From: Acidobacteriota bacterium
Lineage (GTDB): Bacteria > Acidobacteriota > Terriglobia > Acidiferrales > UBA7541
DNA length: 64,000 nt
Assembly: GCA_003224085.1 (NCBI GenBank)
Contig: QHYK01000042.1
Location: 1-64,000, forward strand
Direction: 5' to 3'
The position numbers were made by a program, and so were the translations under genes. The notes below the pieces were generated by a model that was not told the DNA's origin, ran no database searches, and saw only the letters and a program-made list of their open reading frames with translations. Positions 52,182 through 61,331 of the stretch are shown piece by piece (position 1 is the stretch's first letter; each line of letters opens with the position of its first letter).

Positions 52182-54914
52182 ATGGCACTGCTGCGAAACA
52201 TGGTAAGCGGACTTCGATCATTGTTCCGCAAGGAACGCGCCGAGCGGGAATTGGATGAGGAGCTTCGCGGTTACTTGGAAATGGCCGCGGTGGAAAAGAT
52301 GAAGGAAGGCATGAGCCGCCAGGAGGCGCTACGCGCGGCGCGCCTGGAGCGCGGGAGTGTCGACTTCGCGAAGGAAGTCGTTCGCTCTGGAGGCTGGGAA
52401 TCTTTTTTAGAGACGTGCTGGCGAGATCTGCACTTCGCCGGCCGCACGCTCCGCAAGTCTCCCGGCTTCACCGCCATAGCCGTCCTTACGCTCGCGCTCG
52501 GCATTGGCGCGAATACGGCGATTTTCAGCCTGATGAATGCGCTTATGCTGAGAACCTTGCCGGTTAAGAATCCGACCCAATTGGTGCTGTTTGGAGCAGG
52601 CAAATGGGGCGGAATCATGGATGAATTGCCCAATCGAAGCTGGCAACTGTTCTCCTTTCCCTTCTACCGCCAGCTCCAGCGGGAGAACAGCGTTTTCTCC
52701 GATGTGACGGCCATTTCGAGCATGTCCAGCGGACCGCACGGCACCATCGGCGACGCTGCGGAAACGGAAGGGATCTACGCTCAGTTGGTTTCCGGGACGT
52801 ACTTTTCAACGCTCGGAGTAAGCCCGATCCTGGGCCGTATGTTCGGCGATGAGGATGATCGGATTCCCGGAGGCAGCCCTGTAGCGGTGGCCAGCTACTC
52901 TTGGTGGAAGAGGCGTTTCGGGGGCCACCCTTCGATTGTGGGCCAGAAAATGACCATCGGCTCGACGGTCTACACCATCATCGGCGTCACTCCGCAAGGC
53001 TTCTCCGGCACAACGGTGGGTGAGTCGCCGGACGTATGGATTCCGCTCTCGATGGAGGAAGTGCTTCCGCCAGGGTGGAAAGGATTAAACGACAAGAGGT
53101 TCCAGTCGCTCTACATCATCGCGCGCCGCAGGCCCGAGGTGAGCGTCGAACAGGCACAAATCTACCTCAACGTGCTTTTCAAAGAGGCTGCGCGGGAAAT
53201 GGCAGGTCCGCAACCCACAAAAAAGCAGCTCGACGGGATCCAACACGCCTTCATCGAGTTGACTCCGGCGGCCAGCGGATTGTCACGGCTCCGTGTGCAG
53301 TTCTCAAGACCTCTCGGCGCACTTATGGCGGCGGTCGGACTGGTTTTGTTGATCGCCTGTACCAACATCGCCAATCTTCTGCTGGCGCGAGCGACGAACC
53401 GGCAACGCGAAATCGCCGTGCGGATGTCCATGGGTGCAGGACGCTGGCGCGTGATTCGCCAGTTGCTGACAGAAAGCCTCATCCTGGCAATGCTGGGTGC
53501 TGTTCTCGGTGTCGCGCTGGCATCTTGGGCCAGCAAGTTGCTGCTGGTGATGGTGTCCGCGAGCGCGGAGACTCTTCCACTCGACGTGGGGCTCGACAGC
53601 CGGGTACTCGTCTTTGCCCTACTCGTTTCGCTGGCCACGCCTCTGCTGTTTGGGATGGCTCCTGCCTGGCTCGCGGCGCAAGTCGACCTCAACTCTTCGC
53701 TCAAACAACAAGGACGAAGCACGGCAGCGGCCAACAGTCCGCTTGCGAGGGCATTGGTCGTCGCCCAAGTTGCGTTTTCGCTGGTCTTGCTCGTTGGAGC
53801 CGGACTATTTCTCCGCACGCTGGTCAACCTGACAAATGTGGACCCCGGATTCGACAAGAACAACGTACTTGTTTTTGGAATCGAACCAGCTTCGGTGGGC
53901 TACCAGGAGGATTCGCGGCTCACGAGGCTCTACGAGGAGATCGAAAGCAGGGTGAGTGCAATTCCTGGCGTGCGCGCCGCCAGCTTTTGCTTTTTCACTT
54001 TCAATCAGGGGGCATGGTCTGAGGACGCCTGGACACCGGAGGAGTCTCCCGAAGCGAAGAACGATCAGGAGGTTATTTATAACAAGGTCGGCAAGGGATT
54101 TTTCTCGACAATAGGCTTGACGCTGCTGGCAGGGCGCAAGTTTGAACAGCAGGACACTGAGAATTCGCCAAAAGTGGCGATCATAAATGAGACCATGGCG
54201 CGCCGCTTCTTTCCAAACGAATCCCCGCTTGGCCGCCGGTTTCGCATGGACGGGCCAGACGCAAAACCTGAGAACGACAAAATGGTCATAGGAGTCGTAA
54301 GGGATGCTAAGTATACGGGCTTGAAGGAACGACGGTGGCCTGCCGCGTACCTGGCTTATTCTCAGGAGCCCGGGTATCTCTGGGATTTTGCAGTCCGTTT
54401 CTCCGGCGACGCCCAATTCACGGTCTCGGCGGTCCGCCAAGCAATTCATGAAGTCGATCCGCGCCTTCCCGTCACCGATGCTGGCACACTTGGGGAGCAG
54501 GTGGACCGCTCTGTCGTGGATCAAAGGCTGACAGCGCAGCTCTCCGGCTTTTTCAGCCTGGTTGCTCTATTTCTCGCCTGCATGGGAATCTATGGCCTGA
54601 TGTCTTACGCTGTGGTTCACCGAACAAATGAGATTGGTATTCGCGCTGCGTTCGGAGCCCAGCCGGGACAAATTCTGAGGCTGATCCTGCGACAGGGATT
54701 CGTGCTCGCTGCTTTTGGGGTGGCCGTGGGAATTGGCCTGGCATTCCTAGTCACGCGCTTTTTAGGGAGCTTGCTCTTTGGCGTCCAACCTCTCGACCCG
54801 GCGACGTTCGTTGGTGTGGCGCTTTTATTGGCACTGACAGCTCTGGCCGCGTGCTACATCCCTGCACGGCGGGCGACACGCGTCGATCCGCTGGCAGCCT
54901 TGCGTTACGAATAG
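52182..54914 (+). CDS. ADOP-type MacB/FtsX permease
   Basis: 910 residues. The N-terminus ([20 protein letters not shown] and [14 protein letters not shown]) is the cytoplasmic entry of the acidobacterial duplicated orphan permeases. After the first helix ([20 protein letters not shown]) comes a MacB periplasmic domain (about 110-375), then FtsX block 1 (about 375-520; [20 protein letters not shown]), a second periplasmic domain and FtsX block 2 (about 785-905; [20 protein letters not shown]). No ATPase is fused; a separate one must exist. The ATG has GGGAG upstream. Substrate unknown. Confidence 0.94.
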   Translation: MALLRNMVSGLRSLFRKERAERELDEELRGYLEMAAVEKMKEGMSRQEALRAARLERGSVDFAKEVVRSGGWESFLETCWRDLHFAGRTLRKSPGFTAIAVLTLALGIGANTAIFSLMNALMLRTLPVKNPTQLVLFGAGKWGGIMDELPNRSWQLFSFPFYRQLQRENSVFSDVTAISSMSSGPHGTIGDAAETEGIYAQLVSGTYFSTLGVSPILGRMFGDEDDRIPGGSPVAVASYSWWKRRFGGHPSIVGQKMTIGSTVYTIIGVTPQGFSGTTVGESPDVWIPLSMEEVLPPGWKGLNDKRFQSLYIIARRRPEVSVEQAQIYLNVLFKEAAREMAGPQPTKKQLDGIQHAFIELTPAASGLSRLRVQFSRPLGALMAAVGLVLLIACTNIANLLLARATNRQREIAVRMSMGAGRWRVIRQLLTESLILAMLGAVLGVALASWASKLLLVMVSASAETLPLDVGLDSRVLVFALLVSLATPLLFGMAPAWLAAQVDLNSSLKQQGRSTAAANSPLARALVVAQVAFSLVLLVGAGLFLRTLVNLTNVDPGFDKNNVLVFGIEPASVGYQEDSRLTRLYEEIESRVSAIPGVRAASFCFFTFNQGAWSEDAWTPEESPEAKNDQEVIYNKVGKGFFSTIGLTLLAGRKFEQQDTENSPKVAIINETMARRFFPNESPLGRRFRMDGPDAKPENDKMVIGVVRDAKYTGLKERRWPAAYLAYSQEPGYLWDFAVRFSGDAQFTVSAVRQAIHEVDPRLPVTDAGTLGEQVDRSVVDQRLTAQLSGFFSLVALFLACMGIYGLMSYAVVHRTNEIGIRAAFGAQPGQILRLILRQGFVLAAFGVAVGIGLAFLVTRFLGSLLFGVQPLDPATFVGVALLLALTALAACYIPARRATRVDPLAALRYE

Positions 54915-55235
54915 CTCATGGTTCTTTGAATCCGCAAGCGAACCATGAAAATAGTCGTAAATAAAGGGCTTATAGCCGTTTTCTAAGGAATAAGTGCGAA
55001 GATGCCGGGCGCCAGCCCCCACGGGGTAAAGCGGCGCTACATTTGAACCTCACAACGGAGTGGTGCGGGACCGAATGCGAAGAGGGATTTCTCGCTCCGC
55101 TCGAAATGCAGCGCAGGCACAAGAACTTGCAGCGGCAAATGTTGCAGACGAGTTTATGAGATAACCGGCTAGCTGCTAGCAGCTAGGTGAGGGAGCCGGT
55201 GTCGGTCAGTTTGGCGTAGCACTTGCCGGAGTCTT
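54915..55235 (+). other. Intergenic region with a repeat copy
   Basis: About 320 bases between the convergent ADOP and lspA genes. A copy of the dispersed repeat (GATTTCTCGCTCCGCTCGAA) lies near 55085-55107. No gene is seen. Confidence 0.45.
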
Positions 55236-55724
55236 TCATGGTTCGTTTTTGCGAGCGAATAATACGTCAAGAAGGATGAGGGCGGCACCAATGGTGATGG
55301 CGGAGTCCGCGACGTTGAAGGCGGGATAATGATACGAGCCGAACCACACCTCGAAAAAGTCGGTCACCGCGCCGTGGAAGATGCGGTCGGAAACGTTGCC
55401 CGCCGCGCCACCAAGCAAGAGCGCCAGGCCCGCATTGCCCCTGGGGCTGGAGGTTTTGCCTGTCACCAGCAACCACGCGAGGACGCCGATCACGACGAGA
55501 GAACCCGCGATTAAGATGACGCGTGTGAGGAGAGAGGCCGAATCCGCGAGCACGCCAAACGCAATGCCGGGATTGCGGCTGTGCACCAGGTAAATGAAAT
55601 TGTGAATGACTTCCTGGCGCCAGCCTTCGACGGTGTGCGCTTCGAACCAGGCTTTGGTGGCGCGGTCGAGGAGCACGACGGCCAGTGTGAGCCAGAGCCA
55701 GCGGAGGCGGGAAACAGGACTCAT
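55236..55724 (-). CDS. lspA: Signal peptidase II (prolipoprotein)
   Basis: 162 residues. Four membrane helices (about 7-25, 60-85, 92-110 and 132-155) and the two catalytic Asp motifs are visible: GAAGNVSDRIFHGAVTDFFE and FNVADSAITIGAALI. It cuts the signal peptide of lipoproteins after lipid is attached, in the inner membrane. It follows ileS by 138 nt on the same strand, a common arrangement in bacteria. A 7-bp tandem repeat (55747-55774) lies between them. Confidence 0.95.
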   Translation of the reverse strand: MSPVSRLRWLWLTLAVVLLDRATKAWFEAHTVEGWRQEVIHNFIYLVHSRNPGIAFGVLADSASLLTRVILIAGSLVVIGVLAWLLVTGKTSSPRGNAGLALLLGGAAGNVSDRIFHGAVTDFFEVWFGSYHYPAFNVADSAITIGAALILLDVLFARKNEP

Positions 55725-55746
55725 GAGATAAGCGGGGAGGAAGAAA

Positions 55747-55774
55747 GTGGCCAGTGGCCAGTGGCCAGTGGCCA
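55747..55774. repeat. Tandem 7-bp repeat upstream of lspA
   Basis: Four perfect copies of GTGGCCA, with a partial fifth, lie 23 nt upstream of the lspA start. Copy-number change is possible. Confidence 0.8.
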
Positions 55775-55798
55775 GTGCACAAAAACAAAAACGAACAG

Positions 55799-55823
55799 GG
55801 ATTCCTCGCTCCGCTCGGAGTGA
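55799..55823. repeat. Dispersed 'SERSEES' repeat, copy 3
   Basis: The core GATTCCTCGCTCCGCTCGGA followed by GTGAC matches the copies at 21111 and 32144. It lies between ileS and lspA. Confidence 0.6.
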
Positions 55824-55862
55824 CGGGTTTGGGGACTTCTTGCGCAGCTTTTCGGCATGGTG

Positions 55863-58706
55863 CTAGTTCGCGGCAACGCCAGCTGTTGTGTCAGCTTCAA
55901 TTTCAGCGAGGGCTTCGCTGCAGCGTTCGCATACCGTCGGGTAGCGCTTGTTTTCGCCGACGCGGGCAGAGTAGTTCCAGCAGCGCTCGCATTTTTTGCC
56001 GTCGGCGCGCTCGATTTTCACAGCCAGGCCCGGCACAGTTTCGCTCGGGACAAGTCCGTCGCTTTCCGCCGGATCCACGGTAACTTGCGACACGATGAAA
56101 AGCGCGGGGAGAAGCGAGCGTTTTTCTTTGAGCAGTTCTTGCAAGCCAGGAGCTTTCGAATTGGCGTGCAAACGGACTTTGGCTTCCAGCCCGCCGCCAA
56201 TCACCTTCGCTGCTCTGGCCTGTTCAAGCGCCAGGAGAACTGCCGAGCGTACCTGGGCGAGACGCTCCCACATCTCGGCCGCTTTGGCCGCGATTCCACA
56301 AGCCAGCGCATCCGCTTCCAGAAAGAGCGTCATATGCACGCTCTCCGCGGCCGCGGTTTTGGGCAGATACTTCCAGATTTCTTCGGCAGTGAATACGAGG
56401 ATTGGCGCGATTAGCCGCACGAGAGCGTCGGCTATTTTCCAAACTGCGGTTTGGGCGGAGCGCCGCGACTTGTTTTTCGGCGCTTTTGTGTAGAGACGAT
56501 CTTTCAGAACGTCGAAATAAAACGAACTCAGATCGACCACACAGTAGTCATGGACAGCGTGGTAGACGCGGTGAAAGTCGTAGCTCCCAAACCACTCGCG
56601 GCATTTTTTGACGAGGTCGGCGGTGCGGTCCAGCATCCACGCGTCAATTTCCTCGAGCTGATGATTCGCCAGCGCATCGCGCGAAGGGTCGAAATCACCG
56701 AGATTGCTCAGGGCGAAGCGGAAGGTGTTGCGGATCTTGCGGTAGGCTTCGCTGAGTTGCGTCATGACGCGCTCGCTCATTTTCACGTCGGCCTGGTATT
56801 CCACCGACGTAACCCAGAGACGAAGCAGGTCTGCGCCCCACTTCTCGGTGATCTGCTTTGGAGTAATAACGTTGCCCAGATGTTTGGACATCGGGCGGCC
56901 CTGCTCGTCGAGCGTCCAGCCGTGCGTGACCACGCTGCGATACGGCGCCGCATCACGCGTGCCTGTGGCCACAAGCAAGGAGCTGTGAAACCAGCCGCGA
57001 TACTGATCAGGCCCTTCGAGATAAACGTCTGCAGGCCATTCCGGGCCCTTGAGCACAGCAAGGTGGGATGAACCGGAATCAAACCACACGTCGAGAATGT
57101 CGTTTTCTTTGCGCCACTTCGAATCGCCGCACCCGCACTTTGTTCCTTTCGGCAACAGCTCCTCGGGCGGATGCTTGTACCAGGCGTCGGCACCTTCTTT
57201 TTCGAACCACTTCAAGACGTTGCGCAGCGCCTTGTAATCCTCGAGACGCTTTCCGCAGCCTTCACAATAGAAAACGATGATCGGGACGCCCCAGAAGCGC
57301 TGCCGTGAAACAGTCCAGTCCGGCCGCTTCTCGATCATTTCGTACATGCGATCTTCGCCCCAGGCGGGGATCCACTTGACCTTATGAATTTCTTCGAGCG
57401 CTTCCTGGCGCAACGTTTTTTGCCGACCGTGCGCCGCTTGGTCCATTTTGATGAACCACTGCTCGGTGGCACGGAAAATCACAGGATTGTGGCAGCGCCA
57501 GCAATGCGGGTAAGTGTGCCGGTAATCGTGATGGCCGAGGAGCGCGCCGCGCTCCTGGAGCAACTTCACAACGATAGGATTCGCGCTGAAGACATCCTTG
57601 CCCTTGTATTCGGGCAAGCCTTCGGTATACACGCCTTTGTCGTCGAGCGGCGCGTAAATCTCCAAACCATATTTCTGTCCGGAATAGAAGTCCTCGGCGC
57701 CATGACCCGGAGCGGTGTGCACGATGCCGCTGCCCTGGTCGAGGGTGACGTATTCGGCGAGAATTCCGGGAACCTGAATGTCCACGAAGGGGTGTTGAAA
57801 TTTCATGCCCTCGAACTCGCGGCCCTTGAACCTGCCGCGGACTTTCGCTTTGATGCCGCACTCGGCTTGCAGCGCGGCCACGCGGTCTGCAGCAAGCAAA
57901 AGCGCGCCTTTTTCGGTATCCACGACGACGTAATCAAAATCCGGATGAAACGCCAGCGCGCGATTGTGAGGAAGCGTCCACGGCGTGGTGGTCCAGATTA
58001 CGGCGCTGACATCTCTGCCGATTTTAGCTGCCTCTCCTTTGCCGCCGCCAAAAACGCCAAACTTCACCCAGATCGACGGGCTGGTGTGGTCCTCATACTC
58101 GACTTCGGCTTCTGCGAGCGCGGTGGAATCGTAGATGCACCAGTACACCGGCTTGCGCCCACGATAAACGTAGCCTTTTTCCATGAACTCCAGAAAGGCT
58201 CCGGCGATCGTGGCTTCATAGCTGAAGCTCATGGTCAAGTAGGGGTCATTCCACTGGCCGAAAATCCCCAGGCGCTTGAAATCGCGCTTGTGTTGCTCGA
58301 CGTAGCGGGTCGCGAATTGGCGGCAAAGCTTCCGAAATTCCGCCGGCGGCACTTTGCCCTTTCCGCCCAGTTCTTTTTCGACCTGCGTCTCGATCGGCAG
58401 GCCGTGGCAATCCCATCCCGGCACGTAGGGCGCGTAATGCCCCGCCATGCTTTTCGTTTTCACAATCAAATCTTTCAGGATTTTGTTCAGGCCAGTGCCG
58501 AGATGGATTTCACCGGTGGGATAGGGGGGGCCGTCGTGCAACACGAAGAGAGGCTTTCCTTTGCGCGCTTCCAGAATGCGCTCGTAAATGTTGCCGGAGT
58601 ACCAGGCCTCGAGCTGTTTCGGCTCATTTTGGGGCAAGCTGGCCTTCATTGGGAAGTCGGTCTTGGGCAGGTTCAGCGTCTTTTTGAGTTCCAGTGGCTC
58701 GGCCAT
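55863..58706 (-). CDS. ileS: Isoleucyl-tRNA synthetase
   Basis: 947 residues, class I synthetase. The first signature reads His68-Leu-Gly-Thr71 in PTGEIHLGTGLNK instead of HIGH, and the second is PMSKHLGN (605-612) instead of KMSKS. The editing domain lies about 190-390, and LPIETQVEKELG is conserved. A C-terminal zinc site uses Cys906, Cys909, Cys926 and Cys929 (CERC twice), as in bacterial-type IleS. It charges tRNA-Ile. The nearby lspA gene follows downstream on the same strand. Confidence 0.96.
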   Translation of the reverse strand: MAEPLELKKTLNLPKTDFPMKASLPQNEPKQLEAWYSGNIYERILEARKGKPLFVLHDGPPYPTGEIHLGTGLNKILKDLIVKTKSMAGHYAPYVPGWDCHGLPIETQVEKELGGKGKVPPAEFRKLCRQFATRYVEQHKRDFKRLGIFGQWNDPYLTMSFSYEATIAGAFLEFMEKGYVYRGRKPVYWCIYDSTALAEAEVEYEDHTSPSIWVKFGVFGGGKGEAAKIGRDVSAVIWTTTPWTLPHNRALAFHPDFDYVVVDTEKGALLLAADRVAALQAECGIKAKVRGRFKGREFEGMKFQHPFVDIQVPGILAEYVTLDQGSGIVHTAPGHGAEDFYSGQKYGLEIYAPLDDKGVYTEGLPEYKGKDVFSANPIVVKLLQERGALLGHHDYRHTYPHCWRCHNPVIFRATEQWFIKMDQAAHGRQKTLRQEALEEIHKVKWIPAWGEDRMYEMIEKRPDWTVSRQRFWGVPIIVFYCEGCGKRLEDYKALRNVLKWFEKEGADAWYKHPPEELLPKGTKCGCGDSKWRKENDILDVWFDSGSSHLAVLKGPEWPADVYLEGPDQYRGWFHSSLLVATGTRDAAPYRSVVTHGWTLDEQGRPMSKHLGNVITPKQITEKWGADLLRLWVTSVEYQADVKMSERVMTQLSEAYRKIRNTFRFALSNLGDFDPSRDALANHQLEEIDAWMLDRTADLVKKCREWFGSYDFHRVYHAVHDYCVVDLSSFYFDVLKDRLYTKAPKNKSRRSAQTAVWKIADALVRLIAPILVFTAEEIWKYLPKTAAAESVHMTLFLEADALACGIAAKAAEMWERLAQVRSAVLLALEQARAAKVIGGGLEAKVRLHANSKAPGLQELLKEKRSLLPALFIVSQVTVDPAESDGLVPSETVPGLAVKIERADGKKCERCWNYSARVGENKRYPTVCERCSEALAEIEADTTAGVAAN

Positions 58707-58924
58707 AGCTCGCAGTGTTCAGCTGTCCCTTCTTGCCTAAGTTGCCGTCCGTTTGACCAGTTGCACGGCGGGAAACATCGGAAAGCAGTTGAACCTTGTA
58801 TGTTACAATGAACCGCAGATAGGTGTCAGCCGCCGGGGGCGCGCAACCTTTCCAGGTCCAAGGGAATCCTATCCCTGAGGGATACCCAAGGCGGGGCAAG
58901 TCCGTCTATAGTTAGAGGTAAACG

Positions 58925-60124
58925 GTGCCGGGCAAAATCAACAATCTTGTGCCACCTTCCGCTATGAAGCCCAGAGTGTCTGCAACGGGGTCGCAGGCTC
59001 CCCCTTATGTGCCCAGGTTCGGCCGACCGCCAATGCTGGTGCCCGACGACTTTTGGTCAAACCTCAAACAGTTTCTTACCGAGCGGCCCGTAAAGGTTCG
59101 CGAGCACAAGGACGCGCCCTTCACGCGGACTTCCTTTGGCACCGGGCTCGCGGGCAATTTAGCGGAATTTTTCCGGCCTGGGCCATCAGCCAAGCGCCCA
59201 GTCAACAGCCGCCTGACCGTGGCCTGGGGAGCGAATTTCGGCGGGTTCGGCACGCGCATCAAGGAATTCTTCTCACCGCCGAAGCAGCCCCCTCTCCCGC
59301 CCGGCATTACGCCGGTCAAGGTCAGAGATATTTGGACGAAAGACGAAAACTTCAGCACCAGCCAACTGCTCGCAGTGGTCGTGCACGCGGCCGTTATTGC
59401 TTTGCTCATGGTTCCCATTGCTTGGCATGTTGTTCCCACAATCCAAGCGAAGAACAAAGTGGACGTCACGCTCCTGGATATATCGCCTTACATCGCGAAG
59501 CTCCCCGCGGGCGCCAACAAAGCCGGCGGAGGCGGAGGAGCAAACGACCACACGACGGCTCCAGTGAATCGTGGCAAGGTGCCGAAGTTCAAGTGGACGC
59601 AATTTGCGCCACCTCAGGTGAGGATTCAGAACCAGAATCCCAAGCTGCCGATGGAACCTTCGTTGCTCGGGCCACCTGATTTGAAAATATCCAATTTGAA
59701 TGCCTCGACTTTCGGCGATCCGTTGGCCAACGGCGTCAGTGATTCGCTGGGACACGGCAATGGCACGGGTATCGGCAGCGGTTCCGGAGGGGGCTTGGGG
59801 CCTGGTTCGGGCGGCGGGACGGGCGGCGGGGAATTCCGCGCGGGCGTGAATGGCGTAGGCCAGCCAGCGTGCATCTATTGCCCGAATCCTGATTATTCGG
59901 ACGAAGCGCGCAAGGCCAAGTACCAGGGTAGCGTGGTGCTTGACGTGATTGTCACGGCGGATGGACGGGTGATGGACCCGCGAGTGCTGAAGGGGCCTGG
60001 ACTTGGTTTGGAAGAAAAGGCCATTGCGGCCGTGAAAAACTGGAGAATGCGCCCGGCGATGGGACCCAACGGCAGACCCGTGAGCTGCCGCGTGAACATC
60101 GAGGTTGTCTTCCGCCTCCTGTAG
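58925..60124 (+). CDS. TonB-like energy transducer, first of two
   Basis: 399 residues from a GTG with GAGG 6 nt upstream. The first 145 residues are cytoplasmic and Pro-rich (FFSPPKQPPLPPGITPVKVR). One membrane helix follows (about 148-170, LLAVVVHAAVIALLMVPIAW), then a Gly/Asn-rich linker with GSGGGLGPGSGGGTGGGE. The TonB C-terminal domain (about 315-399) begins CIYCPNPDYSDEARKAKYQG and ends VEVVFRLL-like (NIEVVFRLL). TonB couples proton-motive force to outer-membrane receptors. The long N-terminal cytoplasmic domain is unusual for TonB. A probable extended -10 (TGTTACAAT) lies at 58799-58807. Confidence 0.87.
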   Translation: MPGKINNLVPPSAMKPRVSATGSQAPPYVPRFGRPPMLVPDDFWSNLKQFLTERPVKVREHKDAPFTRTSFGTGLAGNLAEFFRPGPSAKRPVNSRLTVAWGANFGGFGTRIKEFFSPPKQPPLPPGITPVKVRDIWTKDENFSTSQLLAVVVHAAVIALLMVPIAWHVVPTIQAKNKVDVTLLDISPYIAKLPAGANKAGGGGGANDHTTAPVNRGKVPKFKWTQFAPPQVRIQNQNPKLPMEPSLLGPPDLKISNLNASTFGDPLANGVSDSLGHGNGTGIGSGSGGGLGPGSGGGTGGGEFRAGVNGVGQPACIYCPNPDYSDEARKAKYQGSVVLDVIVTADGRVMDPRVLKGPGLGLEEKAIAAVKNWRMRPAMGPNGRPVSCRVNIEVVFRLL

Positions 60125-60314
60125 GGAATCCTTTCTAACTTCGTTTTTTCCCAAAATTCTGAGTTCTTTGCGAACTTTGCGTCAAGTCTTTTTCTTCCAT
60201 TCGGCGCGATGGTCGGGCAACCAATCTCCTAACTTGCGCTTCTCACAACGCGTTCGCTGCTCGTCTCCGGTGGCTTTTGTCCTGCCCTTCCGAGGCGTCC
60301 ATGGAGGTGCATCC

Positions 60315-61259
60315 ATGCGCGAACCATTCTTTGGATCCTTCGGTTCGCTTGATTCGTCGCGGGATTCGCTGTTTCAACGCATTGAGGAGAATTTCAAGCA
60401 AGCGTTTTCCCCGGCGCGGATCTTTCCTTGGTCCGCCAACGGAGCTCCGCTGCACGCGCTCGACTGGCAGAGGTCTCCGCGGTCGGGCCGCGCCCAAAGC
60501 GCTTCCCTGCTCACGCATGCCGTCATTATCGCCGCGCTGGTACTCGCCGCTGTCCATCCGCGGAGGCCGAATCCCAAGCCCATTCTTCGCGGCGAACCAG
60601 GCGGACTGGTTCGAGTGCCTGGCGACCTCCTGAACGTAATTCGCGGCCTCAATCCGGCCGAGGGCAGAGGCAGTGGCGGAGGAAAGACGCCGATACCAGC
60701 TACCACAGGCAATCTTGTGCCCGTGTCATCCATCCAGGTCGTCAGGCCTTCTCTGCCACCCAAGCGGGAGTCCGTCATGCCCGTGCCTCCGACGATTCCG
60801 GACCCCGCGGCACTAGCGGTGCTCACTCCAGTGAACAAGATTGGTCTGCCTTGGATGCGCGATGACACCGATTCACCCGGACCCGGCGACTCCGACACGA
60901 TTGGCAATAGCAAGGGAAAGACCATGGGTGACGGAGCCTTTGACGGGCCAGGCGGCGAGGATAATGCACAATCCGCGTATCGGGCGGGCGTGACGCTGCC
61001 CATTTGCGTGTATTGCCCTGAACCGCAATACACCGACGAGGCGCGCGCGGCGAAGGTACAAGGCAGAGTCACGCTCCGGGTTCTGGTCGGAGCTGATGGC
61101 CGCGCTTCGCAAATTCAACTCAGGCAGGGCCTCGGCATGGGCTTGAATGATCGCGCCGTGCAATCGGTCCGCGCGTGGAAATTCACGCCCGCGCGCGATG
61201 CTAATCGCCGGGCGGTGCCAACGTGGGTTACCATCGAAGCCGTCTTTCGCCTTCTCTAG
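60315..61259 (+). CDS. TonB-like energy transducer, second of two
   Basis: 314 residues from the ATG at 60315, chosen because GGAGG lies 7 nt upstream; the frame is open further back into the first gene. One membrane helix (about 60-80, SLLTHAVIIAALVLAAV) is followed by a Pro/Gly-rich periplasmic linker with PSLPPKRESVMPVPPTIPDP. The TonB C-terminal domain has CVYCPEPQYTDEARAAKVQG, matching the first gene, and ends EAVFRLL. The two may be a duplication with different partners. No ExbBD genes are in the window. Confidence 0.87.
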   Translation: MREPFFGSFGSLDSSRDSLFQRIEENFKQAFSPARIFPWSANGAPLHALDWQRSPRSGRAQSASLLTHAVIIAALVLAAVHPRRPNPKPILRGEPGGLVRVPGDLLNVIRGLNPAEGRGSGGGKTPIPATTGNLVPVSSIQVVRPSLPPKRESVMPVPPTIPDPAALAVLTPVNKIGLPWMRDDTDSPGPGDSDTIGNSKGKTMGDGAFDGPGGEDNAQSAYRAGVTLPICVYCPEPQYTDEARAAKVQGRVTLRVLVGADGRASQIQLRQGLGMGLNDRAVQSVRAWKFTPARDANRRAVPTWVTIEAVFRLL

Positions 61260-61331
61260 GAGCCTAGTGAGGCTAGACGTGGCCTCCCGTCCATCTCACT
61301 AATCGCAGCGCAGGGATAGGCCGGGGCTCTC

